In this document: positions 26,635 through 34,975 of the stretch, one piece after another
Position numbering within the stretch: the first letter of the stretch is position 1
How the letters are laid out: each line of letters opens with the position of its first letter
NCBI GenBank assembly: GCA_002474345.1
Contig: DKQD01000120.1
Coordinates: 1-64,000 of the forward strand
Direction of reading: 5' to 3'
DNA from: Bacteriovoracaceae bacterium UBA7317
Lineage (GTDB): Bacteria; Bdellovibrionota; Bacteriovoracia; Bacteriovoracales; Bacteriovoracaceae
Length of the DNA stretch: 64,000 nt
The notes under the pieces: model-generated
Databases searched by the model: none
What the model was told of the DNA's origin: nothing
Seen by the model: the letters and a program-made list of their open reading frames with translations, nothing else
Position numbers and translations under genes: made by a program

Positions 26635-28446
26635 ATGAAAAATAAGAAAACCACTTCCAAAAGCTCAGGCCTAAGGCCATCAGGCTTATTCTTACTTGTC
26701 TTTTCTCTTCGTATGTTCTTTATCCATCAGGGATTTAGTGCCGAGACTCTTCCTGGCTGCTATCTTTATAAGACTCCAAAGGAGATGAGGTACTTCAAGG
26801 CCCAAAACAAAAAATCGTTTTTCATATGCCTTGGTTACCTGCATGGAAGTCAACACCCCTACAGTCTTGACCTAATGAGGAGGCAGGCCTATGGAAGACT
26901 GAGTGTTCTCAAAGGTCAAGCGACCTATGAATCTGATTTTTTGATGAGAATGTTAAACTTAGAAAAGCTATCAAAAAGACTTTGGGAGAACCTTTCACCT
27001 GATATTCAAGATTATTTTGAATTTTACACACTTGGCATTAATACCGGACTTAAAGAAGCCATACAGAGAAGGTTGCCGGTTTATAAAACGGCCCCAGCAC
27101 CAAAAAAGTGGCATCCTCGACACTCCTTGGCGCTCCTTCTTTTATACCACTTTGAAGTAACAAAAAAACAATTACCCTCTCTCCTCTCAAAAACCCCAGG
27201 GGGAACAAACAATTTAATCCGAAGCTTATTCCAAGCAGGGCCTTTTATAGAAAATCATTTTGCAGATCCCACCTTAATTGGATTTAAAGCTCCACTTTCT
27301 TTTCAATTCCCTCTTTTCAAAGATTTTTTTGGCGCACAATTCAAAGAATCACCTTTGATGGGTGCTTCTATTCCAGGAATTCCTCTTTTTTTTCAAGGGT
27401 TTAATCAATTTTTCAGCTGGTCTCTTTTACCAAAGTCCTCATTAGAATTACAATCTATAGATCTTGTCCCTGAGGATGAACTCACTATTCACCAAATTTA
27501 TCCCCTCATTAAAATAAAAAAAGGTCCTGTTCTTGTTGAATCCCAGAACAAAAGTTATCAAGTAACAAGAGAAGGTCACCCCATCCTTCCTCTTAAAAAG
27601 CCGAAAGGAGAAAAGGCCCTGCTAAAATGGAGGGGTTTAAAACTAAAAGCCCACCATATAGAAAAACTTTTTGAACTCCAATGGATTTTAGGTGGGGTTT
27701 CAACTAAAGGCACTGTTGACAGTAACGTTATCGAAGAAATTGGAGAAAAATCTATTCATACAAGTTTTGCCAATAATTTTTTTGATTTTATTATATCCAG
27801 CTCAGACTCCAACGATAAATCTCCGATAACAAGCTCAAACCACTTTAGAAAAAATCCTAAAAAAGACTTTATTATTTCTAACTCTCTTTATATTCAAAAA
27901 ACCTTGGCCTCCTTCAAAACCACTACCAGGAAGTGGAACTTCAAGCATTTAAGGGCCTTTCAATGCTCAGATTTTCCCTTTCCTTTTCAAAAAAATGAAC
28001 TCGTAAAAAAGAAAGAGCTTTTTTTGAAAAAAGTAAAAGTGAGCCGCATTAGTTTTTCTCAAAAAAAAGCCTACAATCTGATAAAAAAATGGAGGGGAAA
28101 ATGGAGAGAAGACTGTAGACCCTGCACCTTCTTTTACGTCTGGTTTTTCAATACCAAAAATGGATCAGCGGGAACAATACAAAGAGGCTTTGAAGAGGCA
28201 GTTTCAACCTTTAGAGAAAAGCTAAAACTCAATGTACCAACATGGGACTCCTTTAAAAGATTAAACTCTTTCTTTCTCAAAAAAAGGTCTTTTCAAAGCT
28301 TACTTATGGTTAGAGACCAAAATCAAAGCAAGGTTTTTCTTACCAGTAAAGGGCAACAAGAAAACTCTTGCTCCTTAAAAGAAGCTCCGCTTTTTATAAA
28401 CTGGGAAGAAGAAGACCTCAGGTACAGACGGTTTAAAAACCTTTAG
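26635..28446 (+). CDS. Penicillin acylase family (Ntn amidase) protein with Thr at the nucleophile site
   Basis: A 603-aa exported protein of the penicillin/acyl-homoserine-lactone acylase family. After a signal segment (about 17-37) comes the alpha-chain pattern GYLHGSQHPYSLDLMRRQAYGRLS...Y.SDFLMRML (about 72-108). At the chain junction, where members have G-S-N-N-W with Ser as autocatalytic nucleophile, this one has GGTNNLI (T191). Thr can act as an Ntn nucleophile in other families, so it may be active, or it may be dead. The protein is shorter than the usual 750-800 aa, and its C-terminal half is weakly conserved. AAAGGA precedes the ATG. It follows the DUF2237 gene closely. Confidence 0.7.
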   Translation: MKNKKTTSKSSGLRPSGLFLLVFSLRMFFIHQGFSAETLPGCYLYKTPKEMRYFKAQNKKSFFICLGYLHGSQHPYSLDLMRRQAYGRLSVLKGQATYESDFLMRMLNLEKLSKRLWENLSPDIQDYFEFYTLGINTGLKEAIQRRLPVYKTAPAPKKWHPRHSLALLLLYHFEVTKKQLPSLLSKTPGGTNNLIRSLFQAGPFIENHFADPTLIGFKAPLSFQFPLFKDFFGAQFKESPLMGASIPGIPLFFQGFNQFFSWSLLPKSSLELQSIDLVPEDELTIHQIYPLIKIKKGPVLVESQNKSYQVTREGHPILPLKKPKGEKALLKWRGLKLKAHHIEKLFELQWILGGVSTKGTVDSNVIEEIGEKSIHTSFANNFFDFIISSSDSNDKSPITSSNHFRKNPKKDFIISNSLYIQKTLASFKTTTRKWNFKHLRAFQCSDFPFPFQKNELVKKKELFLKKVKVSRISFSQKKAYNLIKKWRGKWREDCRPCTFFYVWFFNTKNGSAGTIQRGFEEAVSTFREKLKLNVPTWDSFKRLNSFFLKKRSFQSLLMVRDQNQSKVFLTSKGQQENSCSLKEAPLFINWEEEDLRYRRFKNL

Positions 28447-28520
28447 ATCCATATGACATTTTTAATAAGAACCCGGTTCCCATTTATCTATGCAATAACT
28501 AAGACAAATATTTAAAAATA

Positions 28521-28545
28521 GAGGCGGCAATATGACAGCCGCCTC
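28521..28545 (-). terminator. Rho-independent terminator of the leftward secreted protein gene
   Basis: Perfect 8-bp stem GAGGCGGC (28521-28528) and GCCGCCTC (28538-28545) with a 9-base loop. On the minus strand it is followed by TATTTTTAAATATTT, so it serves the gene ending at 28556; the plus strand lacks a T run. Confidence 0.8.
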
Positions 28546-28555
28546 ACACAAAAAA

Positions 28556-29371
28556 TTACTGCAGGGGAATAATCCTTCCATCTCCAACAATATGATACAT
28601 CTCTGAAGACTGAGTCGTTTTTGTCATCGAAGTTATCGTGTAGGTTATCTTCATCAGGGCAGAAACAACGGGGTTTTCTTTTGTTCCATGGTTCACAACT
28701 TCGAGGAGCTCTGTATGAGAATTAAATTTTTGCCCCCATCTTACCTTGATTTTCAGCGGCGTTATGTTGACGGCTGCCAAAAATTTCCCTTTTCCATTAA
28801 AACTACCACTGTGGGTAAAGTGAACGGCATAATCAAACTTCACCAACTCCTTCCCCGTCCTTCCTTTTGCACTAAAAGAAAAAGTCTTTGACTTTGGTAA
28901 GGACCAACGCTCCAAGTCCATGGGAATAATGTCTCTACCTTCAACCTGGGGCAAAACGCTAATTGGGACATGATTTGACCTTAAAATAGGCTTCCCCATA
29001 ACAACCAAATCCCAAGCTCTTTCTCCCAAGGCAACGATTGCCTTAATCACTTCGAGAGGGTTCGTGCTCCCTCCTCCTCCCCTAATAGTACCGCCACTGT
29101 TTTCAAAACTTGGCATATCTAATTGTGTCAAAACGTTATTTTCAGAGGTAACAGAAATTTCAAAAACATCACTATCCTGCTCTGCTAAACTAGGCGGACT
29201 CAAAAAATCACGACCCTGAAGAGGGTATTCCTCAAAGGAAAGGGACCGAACCGAGAGGTCCGGTGCCTTCTCCACAGCCCCTATGGCCATTATATTTAAA
29301 CTAAAAAAGAAAGCTATAACGTAAGACAAAAGGGGGGAACGGATGGTCTGGATTAAATTCTTAAGTATCAT
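28556..29371 (-). CDS. Secreted hypothetical protein
   Basis: A 271-aa protein with signal peptide (1-32, ending AIGA). I do not recognise the family. The mature part has an acidic N-terminal region, a Gly-rich linker (about 93-101, IRGGGGS) and a C-terminal beta-rich domain of about 150 residues (FSFSAKGRTGKELVKFDYAV, FLAAVNITPLKIKVRW, SALMKITYTI). AGGAGATAATTA precedes the ATG. It is transcribed alone, with its own terminator, converging on the penicillin-acylase-like gene. An envelope role is all that can be inferred. Confidence 0.7.
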   Translation of the reverse strand: MILKNLIQTIRSPLLSYVIAFFFSLNIMAIGAVEKAPDLSVRSLSFEEYPLQGRDFLSPPSLAEQDSDVFEISVTSENNVLTQLDMPSFENSGGTIRGGGGSTNPLEVIKAIVALGERAWDLVVMGKPILRSNHVPISVLPQVEGRDIIPMDLERWSLPKSKTFSFSAKGRTGKELVKFDYAVHFTHSGSFNGKGKFLAAVNITPLKIKVRWGQKFNSHTELLEVVNHGTKENPVVSALMKITYTITSMTKTTQSSEMYHIVGDGRIIPLQ

Positions 29372-29726
29372 TAATTATCTCCTGTCGTAAAAAAATATGC
29401 TGTCCATCATAGCTTAAGGAATTTCAAAATGGTATCAATTTGGGACCAAATAATTAAATGATGATAATTGAAATGAGAGGTATTTGATTATCCAAAATCT
29501 AATAGTTGCTAAAAGGTATGAATTGTTTAAAGACAAATTTGTTAAAAAAGCGAGTAAATGCCTAAAAAAAGTCAAAAACTCATAATATTTTTACGTAATA
29601 ACAACCATAACAATCCTAACAATCCTAACAATCTTAACCTCCTAAAACTAACACAATTTTAATTTTGAAATTGACTATTCTCCTGTTAATAAAGCTGATG
29701 AGTAATAAAATTTAGGAGAAAAAGAC
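29372..29726. other. 355-bp divergent intergenic region
   Basis: Lies between the leftward secreted protein gene and the rightward Na/Pi symporter gene. Very AT-rich. It holds the 9-bp tandem repeat at 29601-29636 and a TTGACT at 29671 without a well-spaced -10 box. No open frame with a ribosome site was seen. Confidence 0.5.
29601..29636. repeat. Four 9-bp direct repeats
   Basis: ACAACCATA, ACAATCCTA, ACAATCCTA, ACAATCTTA in direct succession, then a degenerate ACCTCCTAA. It sits about 90 bp before the symporter start, where iterated regulator sites would stand; it could equally be slippage-prone neutral sequence. Confidence 0.7.
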
Positions 29727-30899
29727 ATGGATCAATTTTCAAGCCCTGAAGAGGCCATTCAACCTAGCGGGTCTCCTCTAAAAGGCCAAGCAATTATTGA
29801 GACGTTTGGAAGGATTCTAACTGTTTTAGCACTTCTTTTCACTTTTCTTGTTGGGGTTAAAATACTAACATCTGGGATCAAGTTAATGGGAGGTGGGTTC
29901 GCTCAAACCCTTTTTGACGTCACATCAAACCCACTTCTAAGCCTCCTATCGGGTATGTTGGCCACGGCGCTCCTTCAAAGTTCTTCGACAACGACTTCTA
30001 TTATCGTTGGTCTTGTTTCCGGTGGTGCCCTTAATTTAGCAGGTGCAATTCCTATGATTATGGGAGCAAACCTCGGTACATCAGTTACCAATACTCTTGT
30101 TTCATTGGCCTATCTGAAAGATAAAGACTCTTTTCAACGCTCTTTTGCTGCGGCCACTGTTCATGATTTTTTTAATATTCTTTCCGTTCTAGTGCTCTTG
30201 CCATTAGAGCTTGCAACTGGAATTCTGGAAAAGCTAGCGACGTCTGTCTCGGCTTTCCTTTACGGAAACATGACCGGCTTGACCTATTCTTCACCACTTA
30301 AGGCTGCCATTAAACCTCTTGCTAAAGGTGCGAAAACCTTTATAACTCAAAACCTAGGCCTCGAAGGAAATGCCGCTGGAATTGGGCTCATGCTTTTAGG
30401 GGCAGGAATTACAATCATTGCCCTCACTACTGTTGTAAAAGTCATGAAAGTTGTCATTGAAAGAAATAAAGGTGACATAATTGAAAAGCTTCTCTCTAAA
30501 AACCCTTATACAGCAATCTTATTTGGAGGCGTCTTAACATTTTGTGTCCAATCAAGCTCAATCACAACATCACTGCTTGTACCTATGGCGGGGTCAGGAC
30601 TTCTTTCCATTGCTTCTATTTTACCTGTTACCTTAGGGGCCAATATTGGAACCACCACTACAGCACTTTTGGCAGCTCTCACGGGTAACAGCGCAGGCCT
30701 GGCCATTGCCCTTGTGCACTTTTTCTTTAATATACTTGGGATTTTAATCTGGTTTCCCGCTGAAAAGATGAGGCGCACACCTATTATTCTATCGACAAAA
30801 CTAGGTAAACTATCGGCCAAAAATAAAATGATAGGCTTCCTCTATATAGGTGTTGTCTTTTTTGGCCTTCCTCTTATTGGAGTCTTTATTACGAATTAA
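29727..30899 (+). CDS. Na/phosphate symporter (NptA/PNaS family)
   Basis: A 390-aa inner-membrane carrier coupling sodium to phosphate uptake. It shows the inverted duplication of the family: QSSSTTTSIIVGLVSGGALN (about 87-106) with GANLGTSVTNT, and FCVQSSSITTSLLVPMAGSG (about 272-291) with GANIGTTTTALLAAL. Eight or so hydrophobic segments are visible. There is no cytoplasmic PhoU-like tail, which some bacterial relatives have. TTAGGAG lies upstream of the ATG. The gene has its own terminator. Phosphate regulation is plausible but no Pho box was recognised. Confidence 0.92.
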   Translation: MDQFSSPEEAIQPSGSPLKGQAIIETFGRILTVLALLFTFLVGVKILTSGIKLMGGGFAQTLFDVTSNPLLSLLSGMLATALLQSSSTTTSIIVGLVSGGALNLAGAIPMIMGANLGTSVTNTLVSLAYLKDKDSFQRSFAAATVHDFFNILSVLVLLPLELATGILEKLATSVSAFLYGNMTGLTYSSPLKAAIKPLAKGAKTFITQNLGLEGNAAGIGLMLLGAGITIIALTTVVKVMKVVIERNKGDIIEKLLSKNPYTAILFGGVLTFCVQSSSITTSLLVPMAGSGLLSIASILPVTLGANIGTTTTALLAALTGNSAGLAIALVHFFFNILGILIWFPAEKMRRTPIILSTKLGKLSAKNKMIGFLYIGVVFFGLPLIGVFITN

Positions 30900-30934
30900 A
30901 AGCGAAGTAACTCAAACCTTCATATAAAAGCCAA

Positions 30935-30977
30935 GCATAAAAAAAGGTCAACCTCAAAAGGTGGCCTTTTTTTATGC
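30935..30977 (+). terminator. Strong rho-independent terminator
   Basis: GCATAAAAAAAGG... pairs with ...CCTTTTTTTATGC across a short loop (CAAA), giving an A-tract/stem/T-tract structure that works on either strand. It ends the symporter transcript. Confidence 0.88.
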
Positions 30978-31069
30978 TCTTTTCTTTGTTTTTTTTTAAG
31001 CCTATTATTCTTTTTATAACCCTCCAATACCCTTATTTATATAAGTTGGAATGATAAAAAGGGAAAGAA

Positions 31070-31651
31070 ATGGAAAAAAGACTTAGCTTTGGGCCAGAAG
31101 TCGATGTTGAAAATTGTGCTTATATACACCCAACAACTCAACTTTACGGAAAGATTGAAGCATCTAAAGACAGTTCTTTCTGGCCATACTCAGTCGTTAG
31201 GTCTGAAATGAATAGCGTAAAAATTGGCGTTATGACAAACATCCAAGACTTTGTCATGATCCATATTGGGACGAAACAAGGAACAACAATTGGCAAATAC
31301 TGCTCTATTACCCACAGGGTGACATTACATGGATGCACAATTGGAGACTATTGCCTTGTTGGAATTAACTCAACCATTATGGACGGCTGCCAAATAGGTC
31401 ATAATTGTATAATAGGTGGTCACACCTTCTTAAAAGAAAACACAATTATTCCTGATAACTCCATTGTTATGGGAACCCCAGGCAAGGTTATCAAAGTAAA
31501 AAATAACAAACTCAAAAATAAACTTAACGCCATTTTCTATTATAAAAATGCTTTGGCCTACCAAAAGGGAATGCATCGGGCCTGGTCCAAAGAAAACATA
31601 TTTCAAGACATGTTAAAAACAGGTAAAAAGTTTTGGGCAACAGATCATTAG
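31070..31651 (+). CDS. Gamma-carbonic-anhydrase-like hexapeptide-repeat protein
   Basis: A 193-aa left-handed beta-helix protein. Hexapeptide repeats run from about residue 12 to 145 (KIGVMTNIQDFVMIHIG, TIGKYCSITHRVTLHGCTIGDYCLVGINSTIMDGCQIGHNCIIGG). His in VMIHIG and the pair in THRVTLHG match the three zinc ligands of gamma-class carbonic anhydrases (YrdA/PaaY type). Family members are trimers, and only some hydrate CO2. The C-terminal helix (about 150-190) is longer than in YrdA. GGGAAAGAA precedes the ATG. It converges with a ferritin-like gene, 7 bp apart. Confidence 0.85.
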   Translation: MEKRLSFGPEVDVENCAYIHPTTQLYGKIEASKDSSFWPYSVVRSEMNSVKIGVMTNIQDFVMIHIGTKQGTTIGKYCSITHRVTLHGCTIGDYCLVGINSTIMDGCQIGHNCIIGGHTFLKENTIIPDNSIVMGTPGKVIKVKNNKLKNKLNAIFYYKNALAYQKGMHRAWSKENIFQDMLKTGKKFWATDH

Positions 31652-31658
31652 AGAAACT

Positions 31659-32474
31659 TTAAAAACAAAAGGTCTTCACTTTTTCTCTATAAACGGCCAC
31701 GAGCTCGCTATCATCTTCATCATTAGGGTGAAAAGAGGGTCTAAAATAATAGAAGTAACTTTTAAAGAAAAGGGGGGAGCTTTTAATAAGATGCGCAGAA
31801 AAACAGAGTAATTCTTTAAAAAATTTTAAGGAAACATTTGATTTATCTGACCACAAAAAGCAAAACATTAATTGGAAAATAACTATTAAAAAAACCATGG
31901 AAACTTGAATAAAAGAGTATGCTCTCAACCAAAAAGGACCATCGATCTCCTTATATAAATTAAAGGCCACACTCTTATGTTCTAGCTCTTCTAATGCGTG
32001 GTAGTACCAAATTTTTTTATACTCAAATGAAACACCTTCAAGCCATTTCACATCTCTCAAAATATGCCGGGCAAGGATTGTAGTAAGGTGCTCAGAAGCG
32101 ACGGTTAAGGCCAATGCAAACCTTGGACTCAAGTACTTATTTCCCAACTCCATAAAGACCTTAAAAGGATAAATTAATCGATCCACGGAGTATCCACTCT
32201 CTTTTAAGTTCCGGTTAAACCACAAATCATGTTCCTGAAAATGCTTGGTTTCTTGATAAATAAAGTGCTTAACACTTTTTTTTAAATCAAGGCACTTAAT
32301 GCTTTCTTGGTTAAGCTTCATACTTTTAATAAAAAACAGCTCACCCACTGGCAACAATAAGCTTAGTGAATTAAAAAAGTGGTTGAAAAACCTATTTTGT
32401 TTCCACCAATTTTTGGGCATAGAAGAAGGCTTTTTTATTAAAACCCTCTTCTCTTGAAGATGAGTCGTTTCCAT
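31659..32474 (-). CDS. Predicted metal-dependent hydrolase (PF10118, ferritin-like)
   Basis: A 271-aa protein of the COG3687 type. The family pattern is E...F...V..F..QE..H (LKKSVKHFIYQETKHFQEHDLWFN, about 64-87), then ASEHLTTILARHIL and YYHALEELEHKSVAFNLY (about 153-170). These Glu and His residues would bind a di-metal site in a four-helix bundle. No activity has been firmly shown for the family. A hydrophobic stretch at about 187-207 could anchor it to the membrane. The start has only a weak ribosome site. Confidence 0.82.
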   Translation of the reverse strand: METTHLQEKRVLIKKPSSMPKNWWKQNRFFNHFFNSLSLLLPVGELFFIKSMKLNQESIKCLDLKKSVKHFIYQETKHFQEHDLWFNRNLKESGYSVDRLIYPFKVFMELGNKYLSPRFALALTVASEHLTTILARHILRDVKWLEGVSFEYKKIWYYHALEELEHKSVAFNLYKEIDGPFWLRAYSFIQVSMVFLIVIFQLMFCFLWSDKSNVSLKFFKELLCFSAHLIKSSPLFFKSYFYYFRPSFHPNDEDDSELVAVYREKVKTFCF

Positions 32475-32606
32475 TTTTATTGGCCCTGTCTTGCAAACTA
32501 TTGAAAATACTGAGTTATGATTACCATATTAAAGTCAAAGAATATGCCTTTTGACAATTTCTTGGTATATTTTATAGGCTTTTAGACCAAAAATGGTCAT
32601 TTGAAG

Positions 32607-33449
32607 TTATTTGGATAGACCAAATAGACTCAGGTTAAGCTGATAGACTTTATCTTTATACTTGCCTTTTGAAGTCACTTTGTTGACGTCTCTAATGAGA
32701 CTCTTCATTTTCTTGATTATTTCTGGAAGCTTTTCACTATCAACGGCGAAAGTTAGAGCACTTAATTCCCGTAACTCATAGACAGGTGAATCTTCCAAAG
32801 ATTCTTTGGTTAAATCAATCATGCTCTTGTGATAGTTAAATTTAGCATCATTTAAAATATTATCATCAACTGTTTCAAGAGAAGCATTTATCTTAACGTA
32901 ACCTTTTGAAGGGTCTTTTTTTATAAGCCCTAACTTTTTTAGAAGAGTCAAAGACTCCTTAACATCTTCTTCAGTAACACCACCTTTTAGCTTATCCGCA
33001 ATAAGTTTCGCGCTATGGCAGTTATTTTTTGTATCTAAAAACTCATAAATTGCCACAGCATACCACTTCGATAAAAAAGCATGCTGATTATAACCCAGCT
33101 TATAGACATCAAATTTTTCAGACCTTAAAAAAAGGAGTCTTTGGAAGTATTCAGACCTCAATTCCTGATCGGTGCTTTGATTGTAAAGAACAAGGTTTTC
33201 AAAGTACTTTTTTTCATTTCCTTTTAGGGATAGGCCTTTAACAAATTTCGGTATGGATTTCTGAGTTAAGTTCCTTTTACCGTGCATAATCATATTAAGG
33301 TAGGAAGTGGAACTAATTCCAGCTTTATTGCAAAAAACTCTATAACTGTATCTTGAGTTTAATGACTTTTTATATTCGTAGAAAGCTTTTAAAAAATCAC
33401 GGTAATTATCAAATGCGAAAATATTAATTTGTGTTTCGTTTTTACTCAT
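32607..33449 (-). CDS. TIGR02147 family protein
   Basis: A 280-aa protein of the TIGR02147 (DUF4423) family. The opening INIFAFDNYRDFLKAFYEYKKS and FCNKAGISSTSYLNMIMHGKRNLT (an HTH-like segment at about 44-67) are diagnostic; the rest is helical with a winged-helix-like part near residue 140 (LIADKLKGGVTEEDVKESLTLLKKLGLI). The family is found mainly in Bdellovibrio-like bacteria and Fibrobacter, often in many copies, and is thought to be regulatory. No partner is evident. A 7-bp inverted repeat (33553-33591) lies beyond its start. Confidence 0.9.
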   Translation of the reverse strand: MSKNETQINIFAFDNYRDFLKAFYEYKKSLNSRYSYRVFCNKAGISSTSYLNMIMHGKRNLTQKSIPKFVKGLSLKGNEKKYFENLVLYNQSTDQELRSEYFQRLLFLRSEKFDVYKLGYNQHAFLSKWYAVAIYEFLDTKNNCHSAKLIADKLKGGVTEEDVKESLTLLKKLGLIKKDPSKGYVKINASLETVDDNILNDAKFNYHKSMIDLTKESLEDSPVYELRELSALTFAVDSEKLPEIIKKMKSLIRDVNKVTSKGKYKDKVYQLNLSLFGLSK

Positions 33450-33623
33450 CTCAAAGGCGTCCTTTCCCTTTTGATCATATTACATCTATTACTGCAATTA
33501 TAACCCAATTCATTTTTAAAAAATAGATTCATCTCTTTTCTTTAGGTTTAATGGATGCTTAGCAGGTATTTTACAAAGCTTACGAAGCATCTTAATTGAC
33601 TAATTATTGACCAGAAAATTTAA

Positions 33624-34046
33624 TTAATTGAGGTTTTTATCAACTGCATCTAAGATTATTTTTTTGATGTCTTCTTTAGTACCATCAATAAAATTAGAGT
33701 CAACCCTTTTGGATATGACATCAAAAAAAACATGGCTGAATACCTGAAAAACACCTTGAGTATTACCCAATAGCTTCTCTTCTTCCTCAGATAAATCCGA
33801 AAACTCTAACTCTCCTTCAGAGGCATCAATTCCGTTAAAGAGTCCTTCCAATCCACTCCTTATCGCATCTTCAGTTGATAAGTTTCCACAACGAACTCTA
33901 TAACTTGATATTTCCATCATAAACTTCAAGACATTTTTACGGGCCTGATTTTCATCACCATAAACCCCCTTATCTATATCACTATTTAATTCCCCAAATA
34001 AGCTTATTATGTGATCCTTAAGACGGGCCTTTTCCTTTTTAAACAT
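33624..34046 (-). CDS. Small acidic hypothetical protein
   Basis: A 140-aa cytoplasmic protein, helical and acidic, without a recognised domain. Notable is an acidic central stretch (about 78-92, EGELEFSDLSEEEEK). AAAGGAAAAAGAG precedes the ATG. It lies about 170 bp from the TIGR02147 gene, both leftward, with an inverted repeat between them, so it probably has its own transcript. Function unknown. Confidence 0.65.
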   Translation of the reverse strand: MFKKEKARLKDHIISLFGELNSDIDKGVYGDENQARKNVLKFMMEISSYRVRCGNLSTEDAIRSGLEGLFNGIDASEGELEFSDLSEEEEKLLGNTQGVFQVFSHVFFDVISKRVDSNFIDGTKEDIKKIILDAVDKNLN

Positions 34047-34331
34047 CTCTTTTTCCTTTTATGTCTATTTGGTCATTGATTAAACATTCGGTAAAAAAAC
34101 TAAAACCTGTAATTAAATAGGGCTTTTATAACTAGGAAAATAAACTTACTTTAGACAAGAGTTATCAATTCTTCCTCCCTTTTATTTTCAATTTACCATT
34201 AAATATGTAAGTAACTGTTTTTACTCTTTTTAAATCTTTACTCCTTTTTCTCCTTGGAATAAAAGAAAATCAATTTTGTTAAATTGATAAAATGAAAGTA
34301 AATAAAGTTAAGAGAAGCTTAGGGGTTACAA

Positions 34332-34535
34332 ATGGATTTCATTAAAGTAAAGGGTCAAAGTACTAATCTAAGAGATGCTCTCTATCTTTTTGATGTTGGC
34401 GAATTAACTGAAAAAGAAACATACAGTATGTTTCAAGATATTATCAATAAGGGTCTAGTTGAAAACTTACCTCTTCCCTTTCAAAATGCAGCAAGCGTTT
34501 TTATTCAATGTGGAATATGCAAAAAAGCTCTTTAA
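34332..34535 (+). CDS. Small phage-like hypothetical protein
   Basis: A 67-aa protein. NLRDALYLFDVGELTEKET then MFQDIINKGLVENLP and a final GICKKAL follow the layout of small phage proteins of the DUF7417 kind (DA...YE.GE....E....FQ.LIDSGL......A..LI..G.C), though the match is from memory. Two Cys lie near the C-terminus. The ribosome site is weak (AGGGG 10 bp before the ATG). No other phage gene is near, so it may be a domesticated remnant. Confidence 0.5.
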   Translation: MDFIKVKGQSTNLRDALYLFDVGELTEKETYSMFQDIINKGLVENLPLPFQNAASVFIQCGICKKAL

Positions 34536-34561
34536 CCAATTAACTAAGAATAAAAAGCTTT

Positions 34562-34834
34562 TTAATTTCTATTTTTATTTTTAAGACCTCTGCTATTTAA
34601 ATTATAACTTGCGGTCCTTTGGACAAGCTCTGAATGGTCTTTTTTTAACTCCATCAAAATAACTTCCGGCGTATTACGGTTTATTCCTACCAAGGCCCTT
34701 ACTTTTTCCGATGAATCAAAGGCCAATTTTAAAAGAGTTTCTGCCGAAGTATCACTATCTAAGGCCATAGTTTCTTTTTCTCTGTCAGTGAGAACAACCT
34801 TTTCTCTTTGGTATAAAGTCGATTCTTTAGTCAT
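34562..34834 (-). CDS. Short variant leucine-rich/HEAT-like repeat protein
   Basis: A 90-aa protein with about two repeats of a variant leucine-rich (LRV/HEAT-like) unit: AETLLKLAFDSSEKVRALVGINRNTPEVILMELKKDHSELVQRTASYN. Such repeats form curved helical stacks that bind proteins or nucleic acid. The ATG at 34834 is 7 bp from AAAGGA and preferred over a GTG just before it. It converges with the small phage-like gene, 26 bp apart. Confidence 0.65.
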   Translation of the reverse strand: MTKESTLYQREKVVLTDREKETMALDSDTSAETLLKLAFDSSEKVRALVGINRNTPEVILMELKKDHSELVQRTASYNLNSRGLKNKNRN

Positions 34835-34975
34835 CACATTTTCCTTTAGAGTTTAAATTTATATAGGAATGAGAACTATATCGGACTTCTTCATTCGACC
34901 TTTATTCAAATTAAGTGACCATTTAAATTTCTTATGATTAAAAGAATTTTAAAGGAAAAATATTTAGACTTTTAG

